The notes: generated from the letters alone by a model not told the origin. Numbered from the stretch's first letter, positions 24,985-32,433 are shown. The stretch: 32,433 nucleotides of DNA from Alphaproteobacteria bacterium (GCA_024279035.1 JAJRSA010000003.1:1-32433), one strand, 5' to 3'. Numbers and translations: made by a program.

Positions 24985-26363
24985 TGAAAATAGATAAAGG
25001 GTTGATACCCTATGGGATGAAGGAGGAGAGTGAGGGGGACGGAGAGCCCTAAAAAGAGAGCGAAGAGAGAGGATGGCGCATTTCGGAGGCGTGTTTCAAT
25101 CTGAGCTTTTTGCCAGAGGATATGAAGAGCGAAGAGTCCTCCTAAGAGGACCATGTAAATCGGCGGAAGGTTTTGTGACCCAGTGTCGCCGAGTGTGAGC
25201 GTGCTCTTGAGCATAGTGAAAGCAGTCTCTAAATCTTTGGCACGGAAGAAAATCCAACCTATGCTCACGCTGTAAAATGTGAGTGCCCATCCTAAGAGCG
25301 CGGGAATCTTTGGCATTTTCAGTTTCTGCCAGAGATGGTTAAAGCATAGGGCTATGCCATGTAGCCCTCCCCAGATCACAAATGTCCATGCAGCACCATG
25401 CCAGAGGCCTCCAATGAGCATGGTGAGGAGAAGGTTGCGTGTGCGCTTTAGCTCTCCCCCGCGATTGCCTCCAAGGGAGATATAGAGATAGTCTCTAAGC
25501 CATGTGGAGAGCGAGATATGCCAGCGCCTCCAGAACTCAATAATGCTTGTTGCGAGATAGGGCGCATTAAAGTTTTTGGCGAGTGTGAAGCCAAGAAGTC
25601 CAGCGGTGGCAATGGCCATATCCGTATAACCTGAAAAATCACAATAGATTTGAACCGTATAGAGTAGTGTAGCGGTGATGACGGAGAGATGTGTGTAGGT
25701 TTCTGGAGCTGAAAAGACTTGGTCAATGGCAAAAGCAAGATTATCAGAGATCACTGTCTTTTTGATAAATCCAACAAGAAAGAGCAAGAGGCAAGCTTTG
25801 ACGGGGACATCTACCCATCTCCGTTTCATTTCTAATTGAGGCAAAAAATCACTAGCGCGCACAATAGGACCAGCCACCAATTGCGGAAAGAAAGCCACAA
25901 ACAGAGAAAAATCAAAGAGATTAGTTTGAGGTTTCAGCTTTTCTCGGTAAATGTCGAGGGTGTAACTTAAAGTTTGAAACGTATAGAAGCTAATCCCGAC
26001 AGGGAGAATAATAGTGAGCGTTGTGTGGTTTAATGTCAGGTTGAAGAAAGAAGCCAGATCACTGGCACTTTGTGCAAAGAAATTAAAATATTTAAACACC
26101 CCCAAAAGCCCAAGATTACTGAGGAGGCTGAGGGTGATATAGAGCTTTTTGCGTGTACGATCTTTTCCAATGCGTTGTCCTAGGATGAAATCGATGAGCG
26201 TTGAAAACAGGATAAGTCCTAAAAAGCGCCAATCCCATGCGGCATAGAACAGATAACTGCCCCCGAGCAAAAATAATTTTCTCCCCTTATGCCACGGCAT
26301 TGCCCAATAGAGGGCAAAGACAAGTGCAAAAAAGAGAAGAAATTGAGGATCTACAAAGAGCAT
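24978..26363 (-). CDS. MBOAT-family O-acyltransferase, AlgI-like
   Basis: I start the protein at ATG 26363 (461 residues), two bases after the upstream stop and preceded by GGGGAG. An in-frame start 12 codons earlier would overlap that gene. It is polytopic, beginning MLFVDPQFLLFFALVFALYW, which is typical of AlgI/PatA-like proteins. The MBOAT core has the YISLGGNRGG block and the invariant histidine in GGLWHGAAWTFVIWGGLHG. Such proteins move acyl groups, usually acetyl, across the inner membrane for a periplasmic partner that modifies alginate, cellulose, peptidoglycan or other glycans. The SGNH-like gene beside it is that likely partner. No glycan synthesis genes are here, so the substrate is not known. 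Confidence 0.9.
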   Translation of the reverse strand: MLFVDPQFLLFFALVFALYWAMPWHKGRKLFLLGGSYLFYAAWDWRFLGLILFSTLIDFILGQRIGKDRTRKKLYITLSLLSNLGLLGVFKYFNFFAQSASDLASFFNLTLNHTTLTIILPVGISFYTFQTLSYTLDIYREKLKPQTNLFDFSLFVAFFPQLVAGPIVRASDFLPQLEMKRRWVDVPVKACLLLFLVGFIKKTVISDNLAFAIDQVFSAPETYTHLSVITATLLYTVQIYCDFSGYTDMAIATAGLLGFTLAKNFNAPYLATSIIEFWRRWHISLSTWLRDYLYISLGGNRGGELKRTRNLLLTMLIGGLWHGAAWTFVIWGGLHGIALCFNHLWQKLKMPKIPALLGWALTFYSVSIGWIFFRAKDLETAFTMLKSTLTLGDTGSQNLPPIYMVLLGGLFALHILWQKAQIETRLRNAPSSLFALFLGLSVPLTLLLHPIGYQPFIYFQF

Positions 26364-26365
26364 AT

Positions 26366-27463
26366 TTAAAACACTCCCCTGTGTGCATAGCGAAGGCACA
26401 CCGTTTTTGAGAGGGTGCGCCCTATATCTTGAGACATCAGGCGGGCGCCCTCGCGGTTGAGGTGGTAGGGGTCAAACCAATATTTACTCTGCCATATAAT
26501 AGGAAAACGCATGGGATCGTTATAGTTTAAAACAAAGGTTTCTATTCCTAAAGCCTCAACGAGAGCTTTGTTTTCACGTCTACGATGAGGGAGAGGTGCA
26601 ACATAAAACCCTGTGGTAATATGATGGGCTTGAATTTTTTTGAATTGCTCTTTGAGGAGAGGTGCGCGTTTATGTGCAGGGAAAGGGGAGGGAGACATGT
26701 CTCTCCTCTTTAACAGGGTTTCGAACTCTTCTTTTTGAGCTAAAAAATTGGTATGAACACGCTGCGCACGTTCGTCTTGATCTAGCGTGTCTTCCAGAAT
26801 TTTAAACCCCCCGAGAGAGGAAAAAGTCTTTTGTTCTCTGTCTATGAGGACATCTTCTTCTTGTCGTGTTGAAAGATAAGTCTCTGGAAAGAGCTTCTCG
26901 CTCATAGCGCCTATGTTTAAAATCCCATAGGCAAAGCCATAGAGCGCAACGCCTGTGCGATATATTTTTTTAGACAAGGGTTCTTGGTATGAATAAATAT
27001 TTTCGAAACGTCTCGTTAAATATTTAAAACCCCTCAGCATCTGTGTTCTTTTAGAGCGGGCTTGGTCAAGATATTGAAGACCTGTGAGGGGTTCATCCAA
27101 GATAATGAGTTGAAAATTATGGTCTGGAATAGAGAGTATTTCTTCCAAAAGATAATCACTTTCCTCCAATGTAAGATTAGCAAAGCCCATATTAAACACA
27201 CGCAGTGTACAGCCTTTGTCCAGAAGTTGCCCTTCAATCGCTTTGCTATCAATCATCCGATGTGTCCGAGAACTCCCCAGAAAAATAATTTGATAGTCTT
27301 GCGGGTGGGTTTTTAGAAATAAAAGCTTGGCTGTGGCTAATCCCAGATCAATTTTAGGGGTAGGACGTAGAAGGTTGATAGCGATGACCATCATGCAAAA
27401 ACTCATGAGAAAAAGAAGGCTGTATTTCACACTATTCCGCATTTTTTGAGAGGGTGGCTTCAC
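26366..27463 (-). CDS. SGNH-hydrolase-like acyltransferase partner of the MBOAT protein
   Basis: The predicted protein has 365 residues from a GTG at 27463. An ATG seven codons in (27442) is an alternative, and neither has a strong ribosome-binding site. A signal anchor lies at about 13-32. The SGNH block I reads FLGSSRTHRM (nucleophile Ser64 or Ser65), and the last block reads WFDPYHLNREG with the Asp331/His334 pair. The distance between blocks suits AlgX/AlgJ/DltD-like proteins that act in the periplasm. With the MBOAT protein immediately downstream, it would transfer acetyl (or another acyl) to an envelope or extracellular polymer. It is divergent from sdhB, with 58 bases between starts. 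Confidence 0.75.
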   Translation of the reverse strand: MKPPSQKMRNSVKYSLLFLMSFCMMVIAINLLRPTPKIDLGLATAKLLFLKTHPQDYQIIFLGSSRTHRMIDSKAIEGQLLDKGCTLRVFNMGFANLTLEESDYLLEEILSIPDHNFQLIILDEPLTGLQYLDQARSKRTQMLRGFKYLTRRFENIYSYQEPLSKKIYRTGVALYGFAYGILNIGAMSEKLFPETYLSTRQEEDVLIDREQKTFSSLGGFKILEDTLDQDERAQRVHTNFLAQKEEFETLLKRRDMSPSPFPAHKRAPLLKEQFKKIQAHHITTGFYVAPLPHRRRENKALVEALGIETFVLNYNDPMRFPIIWQSKYWFDPYHLNREGARLMSQDIGRTLSKTVCLRYAHRGVF

Positions 27464-27521
27464 TTTTAATTCTAAACGCTTTACTCTAAGCGAATAATTT
27501 TAAAGATAAAGTATAAACACA

Positions 27522-28316
27522 ATGGCACAATTTGCACTTCCTAAAAATTCAAAGATACACACAGGGCAATTGGTCGATGCCTCTGAGGGGGCTAAAGACA
27601 GTAAGGTTTTCAAAGTGTATCGCTATGATCCTGATACACAAGACAATCCGCGCTGGGATAAATATAAGATTGATCTGAGCCAGTGTGGCCCGATGGTTTT
27701 GGATGCCATTATCTATATTAAAGACAAAATTGATTCGACGTTGACGTTTCGACGCTCGTGTCGTGAAGGGATTTGTGGCTCATGTTCCATGAATGTGGAT
27801 GGGACAAACACGCTGGCGTGTTTAAAGGCGATTGAGGATGTTAAAGGAGAGGTTCAGATCTCTCCGTTGCCCCATATGCCTGTGGTCAAAGACCTTGTGC
27901 CTGATGTGAATCATGTCTATACGCAATATGCTTCGCTTGAGCCGTGGTTAAAGACAAGCTCTCCAGAGCCAGAAAAAGAGCACCTACAATCTGCCGATGA
28001 GGCGCAAGTGCTCAATGGATCTGATGGGCATGGGCCTGCGATGTGTATCTTGTGTTTTTGCTGTTCAACGTCCTGTCCGAGCTATTGGTGGAATAGTGAT
28101 AAATTTCTTGGCCCTGCTGTCTTGCTCCAAGCCTATCGCTGGATTGCGGATACACGTGATGACGCGACAGGAGAAAGGCTTGATGATCTCGAAGACCCAT
28201 TCAAGCTTTACCGCTGTCATACGATCATGAATTGTACGAACACCTGCCCCAAAGGCCTCAATCCTGCCCAAGCCATCGCCGAAATCAAAAAGCAGATGGT
28301 GGCAAGGCAGGGGTAA
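27522..28316 (+). CDS. sdhB: Succinate dehydrogenase iron-sulfur subunit
   Basis: The predicted protein has 264 residues, normal for SdhB. The [2Fe-2S] ligands are Cys80, Cys85, Cys88 and Cys100 (CREGICGSC … LAC). The second domain has [16 protein letters not shown] and [18 protein letters not shown] for the [4Fe-4S] and [3Fe-4S] clusters. It passes electrons from SdhA to ubiquinone at the inner membrane. sdhC, sdhD and sdhA are not next to it, although sdhB is usually the last gene of sdhCDAB. ATG 27522 has no good ribosome-binding site, and TATAAA lies only five bases upstream, so a leaderless or very short-leader transcript is possible. A repeat element follows it. Confidence 0.96.
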   Translation: MAQFALPKNSKIHTGQLVDASEGAKDSKVFKVYRYDPDTQDNPRWDKYKIDLSQCGPMVLDAIIYIKDKIDSTLTFRRSCREGICGSCSMNVDGTNTLACLKAIEDVKGEVQISPLPHMPVVKDLVPDVNHVYTQYASLEPWLKTSSPEPEKEHLQSADEAQVLNGSDGHGPAMCILCFCCSTSCPSYWWNSDKFLGPAVLLQAYRWIADTRDDATGERLDDLEDPFKLYRCHTIMNCTNTCPKGLNPAQAIAEIKKQMVARQG

Positions 28317-28347
28317 TTAGAGGTAAATACTGTAATTTTTTATAATT

Positions 28348-28417
28348 TGTCATCCTGAACTTGTTTCAGGATCTGGTTAATATAAGCAGGAGATCCTGAA
28401 ACAAGTTCAGGATGACA
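28348..28417. repeat. 70-bp element with 27-bp perfect inverted repeats
   Basis: Arms at 28348-28374 and 28391-28417 are exact reverse complements over 27 bases, with a 16-base loop. Each arm is itself partly palindromic (CCTGAA … TTCAGG). It lies 31 bases after the sdhB stop and could act as a transcript-end hairpin. The ends (TGTCAT … CCTGAA) resemble those of 2475-2574. The rest of the 28317-28597 spacer holds only the small possible ORF described in the findings. Confidence 0.9.
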
Positions 28418-28597
28418 GTTTGGCTTTGTCTTTATGATCTCTGCTGTTTCTCAAAAAAATGCTTTCTTTTTTCTCTGAATTGATTTAATAAGCTTGGTAT
28501 TCCCTTATCTTATAAATATCCCTGTTGGTCGCAAGACAAAACTTACAGGGTTTATGAGGAAAAGGAAAAATGATAACAAGAAGTTAAGGTGTTTATG

Positions 28598-28801
28598 ATG
28601 GCTAAAACAAGTTCAAAATGGAATCCCATCACCTATGTGAAAGAGGTAAAATCCGAGACTAAAAAAGTCACATGGCCGACAAAGGATGAAACGATCAAGA
28701 GCACGATCGCTGTGTTTATTATGGTGGCCTTGGCGGCCGCATTTTTGTTTTTAGCGGATCAGATTATGGCGTTTGCCATTCGTTTTATATTGGGTTTATA
28801 A
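28598..28801 (+). CDS. secE: Preprotein translocase subunit SecE
   Basis: The predicted protein has 67 residues. I choose ATG 28598, eight bases after AAGG. Consecutive in-frame starts at 28589 (GTG) and 28595 (ATG) are possible. It has the conserved cytoplasmic amphipathic part ITYVKEVKSETKKVTWPTKDE and one transmembrane helix (about 38-62), typical of the short single-span SecE of alphaproteobacteria. It stabilises SecY in the Sec translocon. The position ahead of nusG, with 31 bases between them, is the standard bacterial order. I see no tRNA-Trp gene upstream, although some bacteria have one there. Confidence 0.93.
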   Translation: MAKTSSKWNPITYVKEVKSETKKVTWPTKDETIKSTIAVFIMVALAAAFLFLADQIMAFAIRFILGL

Positions 28802-28832
28802 GGTTTAAGAAGAGATAAAAAGGAAAAAGAAA

Positions 28833-29363
28833 ATGGCTCAACGTTGGTATGTATTGCATGTTTATTCAGGATTTGAGGCAAAAATAGCGGATCAGATTAT
28901 GGACAAGGCCAAGAAAAAAGGTCTTGAAGGAGACATTGAACAGATCCTTATCCCCAAGGAAGAAATCGTTGAAATGCGCCGTGGAAAAAAAGTCACCGCC
29001 GAACGCAAATTCTTTCCTGGTTATGTGCTTATCAAAATGGAAATGAATGACAATATTTGGCATTTGGTCAAAGACACGCCAAAGGTCACAGACTTTTTGG
29101 GCGCGAACAATAAGCCTTCTCCTGTGAGTGAAAAAGAAGCCCAACGTCTCTTGAATCAAATTCAAGAAGGCATCGACCGTCCTAAACCAAGTATTATGTT
29201 TGATATTGGAGAAGATGTTAAAGTGATTGATGGACCGTTTGCCTCTTTCAACGGTCAAGTTGAGGAGATTGATGAAGAGAAGCAAAGACTTAAAGTGTCT
29301 GTGTCTATCTTTGGACGCGCAACACCTGTGGAGCTGGATTACACGCAAGTTGAAAAAGCTTAA
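28833..29363 (+). CDS. nusG: Transcription termination/antitermination factor NusG
   Basis: The predicted protein has 176 residues, the usual NusG length. The NGN domain (about 1-115) begins RWYVLHVYSGFEAKIAD and includes RKFFPGYVLIKM and TPKVTDFLG. The KOW domain (about 122-176) has GEDVKVIDGPFASFNGQVEEI and VSIFGRATPVELDYTQVEK. It binds RNA polymerase, lowers pausing and links it to Rho or the ribosome. ATG follows AAAAGGAAAAAG, a purine-rich ribosome-binding site. The 117-bp spacer to rplK contains a small possible hairpin discussed in the findings. The gene is ordinary in all visible respects. Confidence 0.97.
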   Translation: MAQRWYVLHVYSGFEAKIADQIMDKAKKKGLEGDIEQILIPKEEIVEMRRGKKVTAERKFFPGYVLIKMEMNDNIWHLVKDTPKVTDFLGANNKPSPVSEKEAQRLLNQIQEGIDRPKPSIMFDIGEDVKVIDGPFASFNGQVEEIDEEKQRLKVSVSIFGRATPVELDYTQVEKA

Positions 29364-29480
29364 AAAAAACTTGAGTTCTTAAGAAGGGTGGATTAGTGTC
29401 CCCTCTAATTTGTGGAAAGCTGTAGCCATTTAGAGCTGTACCACGAACCACATTGTAAAACTTAGCCAATGGAGGAAAAT

Positions 29481-29915
29481 ATGGCAAAAAAAGAAATTAC
29501 AGGCACTATTAGTCTGCAAATTATGGCGGGAGTTGCGAACCCGTCTCCACCTGTAGGGCCAGCACTTGGTCAGCATGGTGTGAATATCATGGAGTTTTGT
29601 AAGGAATTTAATGCCAAAACAGAGTCTCTGGAAAAGGGGATGCCTATCCCTGTTGTGATCACAGTGTACAAGGATCGTTCTTTTACATTCATTACAAAAA
29701 CACCCCCAGCAAGCTTCCTGATCAAAAAAGCGTTGAAGCTTAAGTCAGGGGCAAACAATCCAAGCAAGGAAGTTGTTGGTAAAATTACCCGCAAGCAACT
29801 GGAGGAGATTGTGAATATCAAAAAAGAAGATTTGAACGCCAATGATATGGATCAGGCTGTAAAAATAATCGCTGGAACCTGTCGCTCTATGGGCGTCGAA
29901 GTCGCGGAGGGCTAG
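29481..29915 (+). CDS. rplK: Large ribosomal subunit protein L11
   Basis: The predicted protein has 144 residues. I start at ATG 29481, five bases after GGAGG. An in-frame ATG at 29469 lies before that ribosome-binding site and is unlikely. It begins [17 protein letters not shown] and has the conserved [35 protein letters not shown] and [18 protein letters not shown]11 binds the GTPase-associated region of 23S rRNA with the L10-L12 stalk. rplA follows three bases after the stop. Confidence 0.97.
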   Translation: MAKKEITGTISLQIMAGVANPSPPVGPALGQHGVNIMEFCKEFNAKTESLEKGMPIPVVITVYKDRSFTFITKTPPASFLIKKALKLKSGANNPSKEVVGKITRKQLEEIVNIKKEDLNANDMDQAVKIIAGTCRSMGVEVAEG

Positions 29916-29918
29916 ATC

Positions 29919-30620
29919 ATGACAAAAATATCAAAAGCAATGAAGAAATCTTATGAAGCGGTAGATCGTAACGCTGTTTATAGTGTAACGGATGCAGTGA
30001 AGATCTTAAAAACTTCTGCAAAAACCCGTAAGTTTGATGAGCAAATCGAGATTGCAATCAATACAAATGCAGACCCTAAGCATGCAGATCAAATTGTCCG
30101 TGGGACAATTGAATTGCCTCATGGGACAGGAAAATCTGTACGTGTGGCTGTGATGGCTAAGGATGCAAAAGCGGATGAGGCGACAAAAGCAGGGGCTGAT
30201 CTTGTGGGCTCTGATGAGTTGGCAGATAAAATTCGTGCGGGCGAGATTGATTTTGATCGCTTGATTGCAACGCCTGACATGATGCCTCTTGTGGGACAGC
30301 TTGGGAAAATTCTTGGCCCTAAGGGCATGATGCCAAACCCGAAATTGGGGACGGTGACAATGGATGTCAAAAAAGCCGTTGAATCAGCCAAAGCTGGTTC
30401 TCTTGAGTATCGTGCAGAAAAAGCAGGGATTGTGCAAGCAGGGCTTGGGAAAGCCAGTTTTGATGAAAAGAAAATCGTCGAAAATGTAACGGCTTTTATC
30501 ACAACTATCCGCAAAGCACGTCCCTCAGGCGTGAAAGGTATCTATATCAAGAAGATTACTCTGACCTCTACAATGGGGCCAGGGATTAAGCTTAATCTTG
30601 AAAGTCTTGAAGCCGCTTAG
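29919..30620 (+). CDS. rplA: Large ribosomal subunit protein L1
   Basis: The predicted protein has 233 residues. Diagnostic blocks are [20 protein letters not shown], the [11 protein letters not shown]-like [19 protein letters not shown], and [19 protein letters not shown], then [21 protein letters not shown]1 forms the mobile stalk that guides tRNA exit and, in many bacteria, represses its own rplKA mRNA by binding the leader. A strong terminator follows 22 bases after the stop, so rplKA ends here as a unit separate from rplJL. Confidence 0.97.
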   Translation: MTKISKAMKKSYEAVDRNAVYSVTDAVKILKTSAKTRKFDEQIEIAINTNADPKHADQIVRGTIELPHGTGKSVRVAVMAKDAKADEATKAGADLVGSDELADKIRAGEIDFDRLIATPDMMPLVGQLGKILGPKGMMPNPKLGTVTMDVKKAVESAKAGSLEYRAEKAGIVQAGLGKASFDEKKIVENVTAFITTIRKARPSGVKGIYIKKITLTSTMGPGIKLNLESLEAA

Positions 30621-30642
30621 GTGTTGCCTTGATAAAGAATTT

Positions 30643-30672
30643 AAAAGGCCCTCTTTGTGAGGGCTTTTTTTT
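30643..30672 (+). terminator. Intrinsic terminator after rplA
   Basis: GCCCTC (30648-30653) and GAGGGC (30659-30664) form a G/C-rich 6-bp stem over a TTTGT loop. Four A-T pairs extend it, and eight T run from 30665 to 30672. This is a clear Rho-independent terminator. Confidence 0.9.
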
Positions 30673-30701
30673 CAAAATTATCAAATAATTTTAAAATGCT
30701 A

Positions 30702-30730
30702 TTGACATCCAACCTCTAACTCTTTTATAT
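30702..30730 (+). promoter_or_regulatory. Sigma-70 promoter for rplJL
   Basis: A perfect -35 box TTGACA (30702-30707), a 17-base spacer and -10 TTATAT (30725-30730) lie just after the rplA terminator. Transcription should start near 30737, giving a leader of about 257 bases before rplJ. Confidence 0.75.
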
Positions 30731-30737
30731 GCGCATA

Positions 30738-30994
30738 TCTTTATCCAAGACTGTAGGGATGTGTTTCACATTTAAGACCTGCATAGAGAAGAGAAATGAG
30801 GCGATTAGGTCGTTTATATTCTTTTTGAAGGTTTTGGACAGGATGCTGAGAAGTGTCCTTTTTTGTTGGTGTCTATTTGTCGTATACGAATAGAAGGATT
30901 GCGACCGCAAGCCCGTGCTAAGCACGAAGCCTGCGTGGCGCTTGAACGTACAATATTCACGAAGGAATATTGTTTAAATTTAGGAGAAATGCTT
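30738..30994 (+). promoter_or_regulatory. Structured rplJ leader, likely L10 autoregulatory region
   Basis: The leader of about 257 bases carries a small hairpin CGTGC/GCACG (30914-30926) and a 9-bp perfect stem ACAATATTC/GAATATTGT (30950-30973). The second ends eight bases before the AGGAG ribosome-binding site (30982-30986) and could control its access. L10 (with L7/L12) is known to repress rplJL by binding the leader in other bacteria. That role here is inferred from position and structure. Confidence 0.5.
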
Positions 30995-31513
30995 ATGGCG
31001 CTGTCCCGGGCTGAAAAAGAACAAGAAGTTTTAAAATTAAATGACAATCTCAAAAACAGTGAGATGGTTGTTGTGACGCATTATGCAGGGACGAATGTTA
31101 AGGATATGACACGTCTTCGGACGGAATTGCGTGAGAATGGCGCGTCTTTTAAGGTGACCAAGAATACGTTGGCGAAGTTGGCGATTAAGGGCACGCAATT
31201 TGAATATTTGGAAGATTTTTTGTCGGGGCCAACAGGGATAGCCTTTTCTGCGGATCCTGTCGCGGCGGCAAAAGTCACACAAAAATTTGCAGATGATCAC
31301 AAGAAGTTCGTTATTCTTGGCGGTGGTCTTGGAAAAGAAGTTCTGGATGTGGCGGGCGTGGAAGCGCTGTCTAAATTGCCATCTCTGGATGAGCTTCGTG
31401 GGAAATTGGTTGGATTGCTTCAGGCGCCTGCAACGAAAGTTGCCGGGGTTATACAAGCACCTGCTAGTCAATTGGCACGTGTTGTCGGCGCTTATGCCGC
31501 AACGGGTGAGTGA
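30995..31513 (+). CDS. rplJ: Large ribosomal subunit protein L10
   Basis: The predicted protein has 172 residues. I start at ATG 30995 (MALSRAEKEQEVLKL), eight bases after AGGAG. In-frame starts further upstream lie in the leader, and ATG 30989 is only two bases from the ribosome-binding site. Conserved parts are MVVVTHYAGTNVKDMTRLR, SFKVTKNTLAKLAI and FLSGPTGIAFS, then KFVILGGGLG and the C-terminal helix VGLLQAPATKVAGVIQAPA that holds L7/L12. L10 anchors the stalk. The gene is probably under its own control through the leader upstream. Confidence 0.97.
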   Translation: MALSRAEKEQEVLKLNDNLKNSEMVVVTHYAGTNVKDMTRLRTELRENGASFKVTKNTLAKLAIKGTQFEYLEDFLSGPTGIAFSADPVAAAKVTQKFADDHKKFVILGGGLGKEVLDVAGVEALSKLPSLDELRGKLVGLLQAPATKVAGVIQAPASQLARVVGAYAATGE

Positions 31514-31562
31514 TTTAAATTAATTAGAGTTTCAAACTATTACAGCAAGAGGAGATTATAAC

Positions 31563-31937
31563 ATGGCTGATATTGAAAAAATTGCAGAGGACTTATCTAA
31601 GTTGACGGTTCTGGAAGCTGCGGATCTAGCAACATTGCTAGAAGACAAATGGGGCGTTTCTGCCGCTGCACCTGTGGCTGTTGCCGCTGTTGCTGGTGGA
31701 GATGCTGGTGCGGCTGCGGCTGAGAAAACAGAATTTGATGTTGTTCTTAAAGCAGTTGGTGGAAATAAAATAGCTGTGATTAAAGAAGTACGTACAATCA
31801 CAGGCCTTGGCTTGAAAGAAGCAAAAGACTTGGTTGAAGGCGCACCGAAGACTTTGAAAGAAGGCGTGAAGAAAGACGAAGCTGAAGAAATAAAAGCAAA
31901 GCTTGAAGCCGCTGGCGCTGAAGCTGAGCTGAAGTAG
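31563..31937 (+). CDS. rplL: Large ribosomal subunit protein L7/L12
   Basis: The predicted protein has 124 residues. ATG follows GAGGAG at suitable spacing. The N-terminal helical dimerisation part ([20 protein letters not shown]) is followed by an Ala/Gly-rich hinge (about 36-55). The C-terminal domain has [20 protein letters not shown] and [21 protein letters not shown]. It forms the multicopy stalk that recruits translation GTPases. It lies 49 bases after rplJ and is presumably co-transcribed. A strong hairpin follows 82 bases after the stop, where partial transcription stop before rpoB is known in other bacteria. Confidence 0.97.
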   Translation: MADIEKIAEDLSKLTVLEAADLATLLEDKWGVSAAAPVAVAAVAGGDAGAAAAEKTEFDVVLKAVGGNKIAVIKEVRTITGLGLKEAKDLVEGAPKTLKEGVKKDEAEEIKAKLEAAGAEAELK

Positions 31938-32019
31938 TTTATCGACTTAATTTTAATCAATTTTAATTAAGGCATAATTACTAGTGGACAAGAATATTTG
32001 TTTCAGTTAAATATCTAGC

Positions 32020-32058
32020 CAAAGTTGGCGAAGGGTCATCAGATCCCTCGCCTCTTTG
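32020..32058 (+). terminator. Hairpin between rplL and rpoB, possible attenuator or RNase III site
   Basis: CAAAG and GGCGAAGGG (32020-32035) pair with CCCTCGCC and CTTTG (32045-32058), with one bulged A and a small internal loop. No T run follows, so this is more likely a partial attenuator or processing site than a full terminator. The rest of 31938-32232 is A/T-rich, and I see no gene in it. Confidence 0.55.
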
Positions 32059-32232
32059 TGTTGTTATACTACTAAAATTTTACAAATAAATAGCTGTGGA
32101 GAAGGAATAATCTTTATTTTTCTCTGGTCTCAGATGTTTATTTGGTACGGGTTAATCACTGATCCTCTATACACAACAGAGAGATGAAGATGATTAAAAT
32201 CTTAGGTTTATGAAGAAAAGGGCAGAGCCATC

Positions 32233-32433
32233 ATGAGTGCACAACAAAAAAAATCAGTCAATCCTTCAGACATTGCAAATAGCTTCACAGGACGTAAACG
32301 TGTCCGTCGCTCTTTTGGAAAAATCAAAGCGGCCATTGAAATGCCGAATTTGATTGAAATTCAAAAGAATTCATACAAAGCATTCCTTCAGGCCTTTATA
32401 CCTGCTGGTGAGCGTCAGATGGCGGGGCTTCAA
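32233..32433 (+). CDS. rpoB: RNA polymerase beta subunit, N-terminal fragment
   Basis: 67 codons are seen before the window ends, open to the last base. The start MSAQQKKSVNPSDIANSF is followed by RVRRSFGKI and then MPNLIEIQKNSYKAFLQ, the conserved first block of the bacterial beta subunit. RpoB forms part of the RNA polymerase catalytic centre and the rifampicin site, which lie beyond the window. ATG 32233 is preceded only by a weak purine stretch. The gene follows rplL in the standard order, with 295 bases between them. Confidence 0.95.
   Translation, partial: MSAQQKKSVNPSDIANSFTGRKRVRRSFGKIKAAIEMPNLIEIQKNSYKAFLQAFIPAGERQMAGLQ

Noticed and set aside
27511-27524. TATAAA close to the sdhB ATG as a promoter for a leaderless mRNA
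   Set aside because: There is no matching -35 at the right distance. I mention it in the gene entry but do not list it.
28866-29348. 160-residue minus-strand ORF opposite nusG
   Set aside because: It is a shadow of nusG with no independent support.
30863-30994. 44-residue extension of L10 in frame upstream
   Set aside because: L10 proteins begin near MALSRAEK. The upstream part lies in the leader and has no ribosome-binding site.
1-32433. CRISPR array, prophage or restriction system
   Set aside because: I saw no regularly spaced direct repeats, no phage structural genes and no nuclease or methylase motifs in the window.

Overview
The window looks like a chromosomal segment of an A+T-leaning alphaproteobacterium. 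The evidence is a Caulobacter-type cpaA-cpaF/tadB/tadC pilus cluster, an adjacent divK-pleD pair, a solitary divK-family receiver, and the secE-nusG-rplKA-rplJL-rpoB block. I cannot name the order. Two palindromic repeats with related ends and an insertion-sequence remnant suggest a genome that tolerates mobile and decaying DNA.

Left edge (1-2632), accessory: the 3' end of an IS5-type transposase gene abuts an S41 (tricorn/C-terminal-processing type) peptidase gene. That gene has lost its 5' end and is also frameshifted at a C6A7 tract. Next come two overlapping minus-strand genes of unknown role, one with a peptidoglycan-binding-like domain and a symmetric four-cysteine tail. A 332-bp spacer follows, holding a terminator hairpin, a possible promoter and a 100-bp palindromic repeat. 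A MurU-like nucleotidyltransferase (minus) and purA (plus) are divergent housekeeping genes.

Pilus region (4924-16266): a membrane-anchored pseudokinase and a small membrane protein precede one Flp pilin gene. Then come cpaA (prepilin peptidase), cpaB, cpaC (secretin), cpaD (lipoprotein), cpaE (TadZ-like localisation ATPase), cpaF (motor ATPase), tadB and tadC (inner-membrane platform). A terminator hairpin lies between flp and cpaA, and a CtrA-like TTAA-N7-TTAG site lies upstream of flp. Minor pseudopilins (TadE/F/G) and TadD are absent from the window.

Middle (16375-24774): sucB/odhB (2-oxoglutarate dehydrogenase E2) is followed closely by a DMT-like membrane protein. A doubtful small minus-strand membrane ORF and phnA come next. 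Then a tightly spaced minus-strand set runs divK-pleD-pheT-deaminase, joining cell-cycle/c-di-GMP signalling genes to a tRNA synthetase subunit that has no pheS beside it.

Right part (24978-32433): an MBOAT acyltransferase and an SGNH-like partner (probable envelope or exopolysaccharide O-acylation) diverge from a solitary sdhB. A 70-bp perfect inverted-repeat element separates sdhB from secE-nusG-rplK-rplA. A strong terminator and a clear promoter (perfect -35) then separate rplKA from rplJL, which has a long structured leader. A strong hairpin lies between rplL and rpoB, and rpoB runs off the right end.

I did not find a demonstrably new system. The strongest candidates for a second look are the pseudokinase/membrane-protein pair ahead of the Tad pilus, the four-cysteine peptidoglycan-binding-like protein with its overlapping partner, the divK-pleD-pheT-deaminase arrangement, and the palindromic repeat family. 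No tRNA, rRNA, CRISPR array or prophage was seen.
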